Origin: Tilletia caries
Taxonomy: Eukaryota > Basidiomycota > Exobasidiomycetes > Tilletiales > Tilletiaceae
Assembly: GCA_032718865.1 (NCBI GenBank)
Contig: JALUTQ010000040.1
Coordinates: 868,001-932,000, forward strand
Reading direction: 5' to 3'
Length of the DNA: 64,000 bases
Positions 62,653 to 64,000 of this stretch are shown here, piece after piece. The position numbers were made by a program, and so were the translations under genes. Below the pieces are notes generated by a model, which had not been told where the DNA came from, did not search any database, and saw only the letters and a list, made by a program, of their open reading frames with translations. Position 1 is the stretch's first letter, and each line of letters opens with the position of its first letter.

Positions 62653-64000
62653 ATGGCCCCTGCCGACCCGCTTTCCTCCTCCTTGACCAGCTTGGACGAC
62701 TCTGCCGACCGTGCCGAGCGTTCTGCTACTCGTTCCGCGGCGCCCATTCAAGCCGTGGAAGCCCCACAAGCTCCCCTTCCTCCTTCTCCTGGCTCGCAAG
62801 CGGTCAACCGCGTTCTTGAACGTTTCGACCGTTTCGAGACTCGCCTGGACGATTTGGAGGGCCGCCTCTCCATAGGCGGCGTCACGGCTTCGGCATCCAG
62901 TGTCGCCCCGGCTTCCATGGCTCGCGTCGCGTCCGCGCCCGCCGGCATTATCCCGCCGAGCACCGCGTTTGCCACCCCTTACCGAGGCCAGCAACAAAAC
63001 TCCTCGATCCCATCGGGCGTCACAAGCAGTGGTCCTCCCCACTTGCTTCCCCGACACTCCACCCCCGCTCGCCCTTCGGATGTCGACCGTCTCGTGAACT
63101 CCTTCCGAAGCCTCGACGACGAGGACAAGGATTCGTTCCGCCTCCTGTGCCAGAAGATGGGCGTCCGGTCCCACAAGGTCATCGATGCGCTCGGCGCCAT
63201 CTCAGCCGAGGACGGCGCATTCGACGCGACCTTCGGACCCCCCTCCATCGGTCCCTGCGCTGTCGTCCGATCGGATGCAACCGCATTCATCCTCCACGAC
63301 CCCACCACGCTTCATCCAATGCAAACCAGAGTGGTTGCCCAAGTTCGACGGTGTGCCGGAGAATTTGGAGCATTTCCTTGGCCGCATTCTCGACATTGCT
63401 CGGTCGAACGGTACCGAAGCGTGGGATTCCGCGATGGCACGTACGTTGCCACTCGTGTTGACGGGGGGGACGCCGCCTCCTGGCACGAGGGTTTGAGTCT
63501 TCCAGTCGCTCGTTCCCTCGACAGCGTGGCCGCGTATGCCAAGGCTCTTCGACAAGCTTTCCCTGTGGACGAGGTCGATCAGCGTCGTCGTGCTCAGGAA
63601 CGCAAGTGGATCCCCGAGGACGAACCTGCACAAACGTACCACTTCGACAAGATTCGTTTGCTGCGGACCGATGATCCTGAGACGGCATTGTCCGAGGTTC
63701 GCCTCGTGCAAGACCTCCTCGATGGTCTCCCACCATCTTTCCGTGCACTCATGCACTTGCCTCGCCGCACCGCCACGCGCGACGATGTTCGTCTCGAACT
63801 CGTCGAGGTTGAGTCTCTCTGGAGGAAGTTGAACCCGGATCGCGCACTGCGGACCGCCAAGTCGGCGGCGGCCGAGTCCTCTGATCGCACCGCGTCTTCG
63901 TCTTCCGGAGGCCGGGGGTCTCGCTCGGCCCCTGCGGGTCTTTCTACACCGGCTCGTGCCCCTGCCGCTGTTCCGCCCGCGGCAGTTCGTCCTGGTGGTC
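62653..64000 (+). CDS. Ty3-like Gag, running off the window (two frame changes)
   Basis: Starts MAPADPLSSSLTSLDDSADR at 62653, frame 1. A coiled coil (NRVLERFDRFETRLDDLEGR) and a Ser/Ala/Pro linker lead to a helical region (DVDRLVNSFRSLDDEDKDSF). From about 63229 to 63465 the meaningful frame is frame 2 (KPEWLPKFDGVPENLEHFLG, ILDIARSNGTEAWDSAMART). It then returns to frame 1 for a capsid-like domain (AAYAKALRQAFPVDEVDQRR, ERKWIPEDEPAQTYHFDKIR, LVQDLLDGLPPSFRALMHL), which resembles Retrotrans_gag of Ty3/gypsy elements. Frame 1 itself is open to the end of the window. The switches lie at a C6 run (63229-63234) and a G7 run (63463-63469). No zinc knuckle or protease is reached before 64000. Confidence 0.65.
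   Translation, partial: MAPADPLSSSLTSLDDSADRAERSATRSAAPIQAVEAPQAPLPPSPGSQAVNRVLERFDRFETRLDDLEGRLSIGGVTASASSVAPASMARVASAPAGIIPPSTAFATPYRGQQQNSSIPSGVTSSGPPHLLPRHSTPARPSDVDRLVNSFRSLDDEDKDSFRLLCQKMGVRSHKVIDALGAISAEDGAFDATFGPPSIGPCAVVRSDATAFILHDPTTLHPMQTRVVAQVRRCAGEFGAFPWPHSRHCSVERYRSVGFRDGTYVATRVDGGDAASWHEGLSLPVARSLDSVAAYAKALRQAFPVDEVDQRRRAQERKWIPEDEPAQTYHFDKIRLLRTDDPETALSEVRLVQDLLDGLPPSFRALMHLPRRTATRDDVRLELVEVESLWRKLNPDRALRTAKSAAAESSDRTASSSSGGRGSRSAPAGLSTPARAPAAVPPAAVRPGG

Overview
This looks like chromosomal DNA from a basidiomycete fungus, probably yeast-like. The host genes are compact and split by short introns (about 60-120 nt, GTRNGT donors). They include fungal housekeeping genes: a VTC4-type polyphosphate polymerase, peroxisomal malate synthase, a GABA transaminase, an ETP1/BRAP2 ubiquitin ligase and a fungal annexin. 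The selfish DNA is also fungal in type: a Tad1-like LINE, a DIRS-like tyrosine-recombinase retrotransposon, KDZ-like and PIF/Harbinger DNA transposons, hAT-like MITEs and Tc1/mariner. No species is claimed.

Layout. 1-594: 5' part of a 4-aminobutyrate aminotransferase (minus). About 1093-8543: a DIRS-like element (gag, reverse transcriptase, RNase H, tyrosine recombinase) broken by two MITEs with hAT-type ends. 8801-18721: host genes (motif-repeat protein, secreted M43 metalloprotease, basic nuclear-type protein, PQ-loop membrane protein, annexin). 18980-25121: a full-length but frameshifted LINE with a 15-bp target duplication. 25681-33735: VTC4, ETP1/BRAP2 and a small GPI-anchor-type surface protein. 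34190-50000: a transposon-dense island. It holds a solo LTR, a two-gene KDZ-like element carrying a miniature LTR retrotransposon, an apparently intact PIF/Harbinger element, a second copy of the surface-protein gene, and a nest of four transposons. 51591-54037: malate synthase (11 exons). 56704-59269: a large low-complexity protein. 61400-64000: start of another retrotransposon with a Ty3-like Gag.

The most informative structure is a duplicated unit of about 1.4 kb (copy 1 at 32957-34570, copy 2 at 45098-46226 plus 49655-49850) with the surface-protein gene and its upstream DNA. Each copy is the empty site for insertions in the other: copy 1 carries a solo LTR that copy 2 lacks, and copy 2 carries a 3.4-kb nest that copy 1 lacks. 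Several insertion boundaries can therefore be read to the base. The most unusual element is a 358-bp miniature LTR retrotransposon (40017-40374). A tRNA-like Pol III promoter crosses its LTR/internal junction, and it sits in frame-preserving fashion inside the KDZ-like gene.

The host genes do not form an evident pathway cluster; each seems independently regulated. Exon models were built by eye from splice signals and reading-frame continuity, and no similarity search was run. Family calls rest on recognised motifs.
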